Assembly (NCBI GenBank): GCA_017468465.1
Contig: JAFUIN010000028.1
Location: forward strand, 1 to 64,000
Source: Clostridia bacterium
GTDB taxonomy: Bacteria > Bacillota > Clostridia > UMGS1840
Direction of reading: 5' to 3'
DNA: 64,000 nt
Part shown: in pieces, positions 61,737-64,000 of the stretch
Layout of the letters: each line of letters starts with the position of its first letter
How positions within the stretch are numbered: the first letter of the stretch is position 1
Made by a program: the position numbers and the translations under genes
Notes under the pieces: generated by a model
The model's input: only the letters and a program-made list of their open reading frames with translations
Databases searched by the model: none
Told to the model about the DNA's origin: nothing

Positions 61737-61783
61737 ATCGTTCACCTCACGGAAAGTATTGCCAAATACATTGAAGAATATGC

Positions 61784-61820
61784 AAAAAAAGAATCTGCCG
61801 TTTCCCGACAGATTCTTTTT
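61784..61820 (-). terminator. Rho-independent terminator after pflA
   Basis: 9-bp stem AAGAATCTG / CAGATTCTT with an 8-9-nt loop, followed by a T-run on the minus strand, directly after the pflA stop. Confidence 0.88.
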
Positions 61821-61821
61821 T

Positions 61822-62526
61822 CTACTCAACTTGAAAAATTTTCTTTGCCAATGCCATTTCTTCCTCGGTAGGAACAGGAACATCATACAATTTGTAGGTG
61901 TAACCCAACTGTTCCCACTTGTATTCACCAAGCTTGTGAAAGGGCAACAATTCAATTTTTTCAATACAGCTATATGGTTTCAGATAAGCTGCTAATTTTT
62001 CCATCCGTTCCTGCACCAACGTATACCCCGGAACCAACACATGTCGAATCCAGACGGGCTTCCCGATTTCTTCGCAAAAATCCAGCGTGGCAAGATTATT
62101 GTGAATGGAATGTCCTGTCAACTCCGGATACAAGGCTTCATCCAGCGTTTTGATGTCCAATAAAAGCATATCCGCTTCTGCAATGATTGCACGGGAAATC
62201 TCCAATGGAATCGAACCTGCAGTGTCAATGGCAGTGTGCAAGCCCTGTTTTTTACATTTGCGAATTAACGACAGCAAAAATGCAGGCTGCATTAACGGCT
62301 CTCCGCCCGAAAATGTAACGCCTCCGCGCTTGATAAAGTTTTTATACTCCAAAATATCAGCAAGCACTTCGGTATCGCTCTTTTTTTTGCCTTCTTCCAA
62401 TTTCCATGAATCCGGATTGTGGCAAAACAGACACTTCAGCGGACAACCCTGAAAAAACACCACATAGCGCAGCCCCGGGCCGTCAACAGCTCCAAAGGTT
62501 TCTACTGAATGAATATATCCTTCCAT
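61822..62526 (-). CDS. pflA: Pyruvate formate-lyase activating enzyme
   Basis: 234 aa. The radical SAM motif CPLKCLFCHNPD (about 29-40) is present with upstream VDGPGLRYVVFFQG. GGVTFSGGEPLMQPAFLLSL (about 72-91) is the second family hallmark. It installs the glycyl radical in PflB. Follows pflB by 31 nt as an operon. Confidence 0.96.
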   Translation of the reverse strand: MEGYIHSVETFGAVDGPGLRYVVFFQGCPLKCLFCHNPDSWKLEEGKKKSDTEVLADILEYKNFIKRGGVTFSGGEPLMQPAFLLSLIRKCKKQGLHTAIDTAGSIPLEISRAIIAEADMLLLDIKTLDEALYPELTGHSIHNNLATLDFCEEIGKPVWIRHVLVPGYTLVQERMEKLAAYLKPYSCIEKIELLPFHKLGEYKWEQLGYTYKLYDVPVPTEEEMALAKKIFQVE

Positions 62527-62557
62527 TTACTTTTCCCTTTCGAACAACTAACCCCTA

Positions 62558-64000
62558 TTAGAAGCGGGTGTGGAATGTTCTGTTAATAACGTCTAACTGC
62601 TGTTCTCTTGTCAGCTTGATAAAGTTAACGGCATAGCCGGAAACACGAATGGTAAGCTGCGGATATTTTTCCGGATGGTCCATCGCATCCATAAGCACAT
62701 CCTTATTGATGACGTTTACATTGATGTGATGACCGGTATCTCCAAAATAACCGTCTAACAGCGAAACCAGATTTTCCACTTTTTCGTCCTCTGTTTTACC
62801 CAGTGCAGACGGAATAATAGAGAAGGTGTAGGAAATACCGTCTTCTGAATATTCATAGGGCAGTTTTGCAACTGATTTCATGGAAGCAATGCAGCCCTTG
62901 GAATCTCTGCCGTGCATGGGGTTTGCACCGGGTGCAAAGGGTTCACCGGCTTTTCTGCCGTCAGGAGTAGAACCAGTCTTTTTACCATATACAACGTTGG
63001 AGGTAATCGTCAAAATAGACATGGTAGGCTTGGAGTTACGGTAAGTGGTATGTCCGGAAAGCTTTTTCATGAAGTTTTCTACAACAGAAACTGCAATTTC
63101 ATCTGCTTTGGGATCATTGTTACCATATTTGGGATAATCGCCTTCGATTTCAAAATCAACAGCAATGCCTTCTTCATTTCGGATGGGTTTTACTTTTGCA
63201 TATTTAATTGCTGACAAGCTGTCTGCCACAACAGAAAGACCTGCCATACCGCAAGCAGAAGTTCTGATGATTTGTTCATCATGAAGCGCCATTTCCAATT
63301 TTTCGTAGCAATATTTATCGTGCATATAGTGAATAATATTCAAAGTGTTGATATAAAGCTCTGCCAACCAATCGCAGATTCCGTCAAATTTCTGAAGAAC
63401 TTCCTCGTAATCCAGATATTCACCGGTAAGAGCACCCACCTTGGGACCAACCTGCTCGAAATATTTTTCATCTTTCCCGTCGTTGATTGCATAAAGCAAC
63501 GCTTTCGCCAGGTTTGCTCTTGCACCGAAAAACTGCATCTGTTTTCCGATTTTCATAGCAGATACACAGCAAGCGATGCCGTAATCATCACCAAACAACG
63601 CTCTCATCAAATCATCATTTTCATACTGAATGGAAGAGGTGCGGATCGAAACTTTTGCACAGTAATTTTTGAATGCCTCGGGGAGATGTTCACTCCAGAG
63701 AACAGTCATGTTCGGCTCAGGTGCAGGACCTAAGTTGGTCAGTGTATGCAAAAATCTGTAAGACATTTTGGTAACCAAACTCTTGCCGTCAGACGCCATG
63801 CCGCCGATTGCTTCGGTAATCCATGTGGGGTCTCCGGAGAACAGCTCATCGTATGCAGGTGTTCTTAAGAACCGCACAATTCTGAGCTTCATAATGAAGT
63901 GGTCAACAAATTCCTGAATTTGTTCTTCGGTGAAGGTGCCTTCTTCCAAGTCTTTTTGTGCATAACAATCTAAGAACGTGGAAACTCTGCCCAAGGACAT
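62558..64000 (-). CDS. pflB: Formate acetyltransferase (pyruvate formate-lyase), N-terminus off window
   Basis: The last 480 codons are present; the start lies beyond position 64000. The active-site pair is in [20 protein letters not shown]. The C-terminal glycyl-radical motif [12 protein letters not shown] is complete (G in about the 29th residue from the end). It cleaves pyruvate to acetyl-CoA and formate, feeding Pta-AckA. It runs into pflA. Confidence 0.96.
   Translation of the reverse strand: MSLGRVSTFLDCYAQKDLEEGTFTEEQIQEFVDHFIMKLRIVRFLRTPAYDELFSGDPTWITEAIGGMASDGKSLVTKMSYRFLHTLTNLGPAPEPNMTVLWSEHLPEAFKNYCAKVSIRTSSIQYENDDLMRALFGDDYGIACCVSAMKIGKQMQFFGARANLAKALLYAINDGKDEKYFEQVGPKVGALTGEYLDYEEVLQKFDGICDWLAELYINTLNIIHYMHDKYCYEKLEMALHDEQIIRTSACGMAGLSVVADSLSAIKYAKVKPIRNEEGIAVDFEIEGDYPKYGNNDPKADEIAVSVVENFMKKLSGHTTYRNSKPTMSILTITSNVVYGKKTGSTPDGRKAGEPFAPGANPMHGRDSKGCIASMKSVAKLPYEYSEDGISYTFSIIPSALGKTEDEKVENLVSLLDGYFGDTGHHINVNVINKDVLMDAMDHPEKYPQLTIRVSGYAVNFIKLTREQQLDVINRTFHTRF

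Overview
The window looks like part of the chromosome of an AT-rich, spore-forming, anaerobic member of the Clostridia. Spore genes are present (spoVB-like flippase, sigG, spoIVA, spoVAC-AD-AE, a SleB-type hydrolase). Energy genes are fermentative: pyruvate formate-lyase and its activase, Pta-AckA, and a ferredoxin-linked 2-oxoacid oxidoreductase. No rRNA, tRNA or CRISPR array was seen. The exact order or genus cannot be fixed from the sequence alone.

Region 1 (1-9503) is accessory DNA of conjugative-element or plasmid type. A single minus-strand operon of twelve mostly unrecognised genes (9235 down to 834) is closed by a strong terminator. It is followed by a 15-codon leader ORF, a hairpin and a Dam-type adenine methyltransferase cut by the window edge. 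The genes recognised (ArdA-like, DUF3846, DUF3789, DUF6075-like, a ribbon-helix-helix protein) are typical of ICE accessory regions; no integrase or relaxase is in view. Seven otherwise unrelated products end in an acidic stretch plus a Met-rich tail such as GMSMGM, MSMSGM, MSMGGM or NMSM. The serine of the M-S-M core is written with four different codons, so the tail seems to be kept at protein level. This is my best candidate for an undescribed system. The element meets the chromosome at about 9504-9538, next to a broken gene remnant.

Region 2 (9.5-29 kb) is mainly minus-strand core DNA: SleB-like hydrolase, SpoVB-like flippase, SigG and MscS; two tandem orphan AraC regulators on the plus strand; SpoIVA; lysC-hom-ACT; then a long run yicC-remA-gmk-rpoZ-priA-def-fmt-metallopeptidase-rsmB. 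A 179-bp tandem repeat sits between def and priA.

Region 3 (29-39 kb) is plus strand: pta-ackA, yceD-rpmF, a DUF512 radical-SAM protein, der, plsY, recO and spoVAC-AD-AE. A sigma-G-like promoter precedes spoVAC and another precedes sigG.

Region 4 (39-55.3 kb) is minus strand: trxA, lysA, the VOR operon, a P-loop ATPase, RseC-like protein, recN, argR, nadK, tlyA, dxs, oapA, a large structured RNA that fits OLE RNA, divergent PAP2, ispA, xseB, xseA, nusB and asp23. A 159-bp near-palindrome lies between the OLE RNA and oapA.

Region 5 (55.5-64 kb) holds a sugar-type ABC importer, a three-gene phage tail-fibre-like cassette, a DUF606 transporter, pflA, and the 3' part of pflB.
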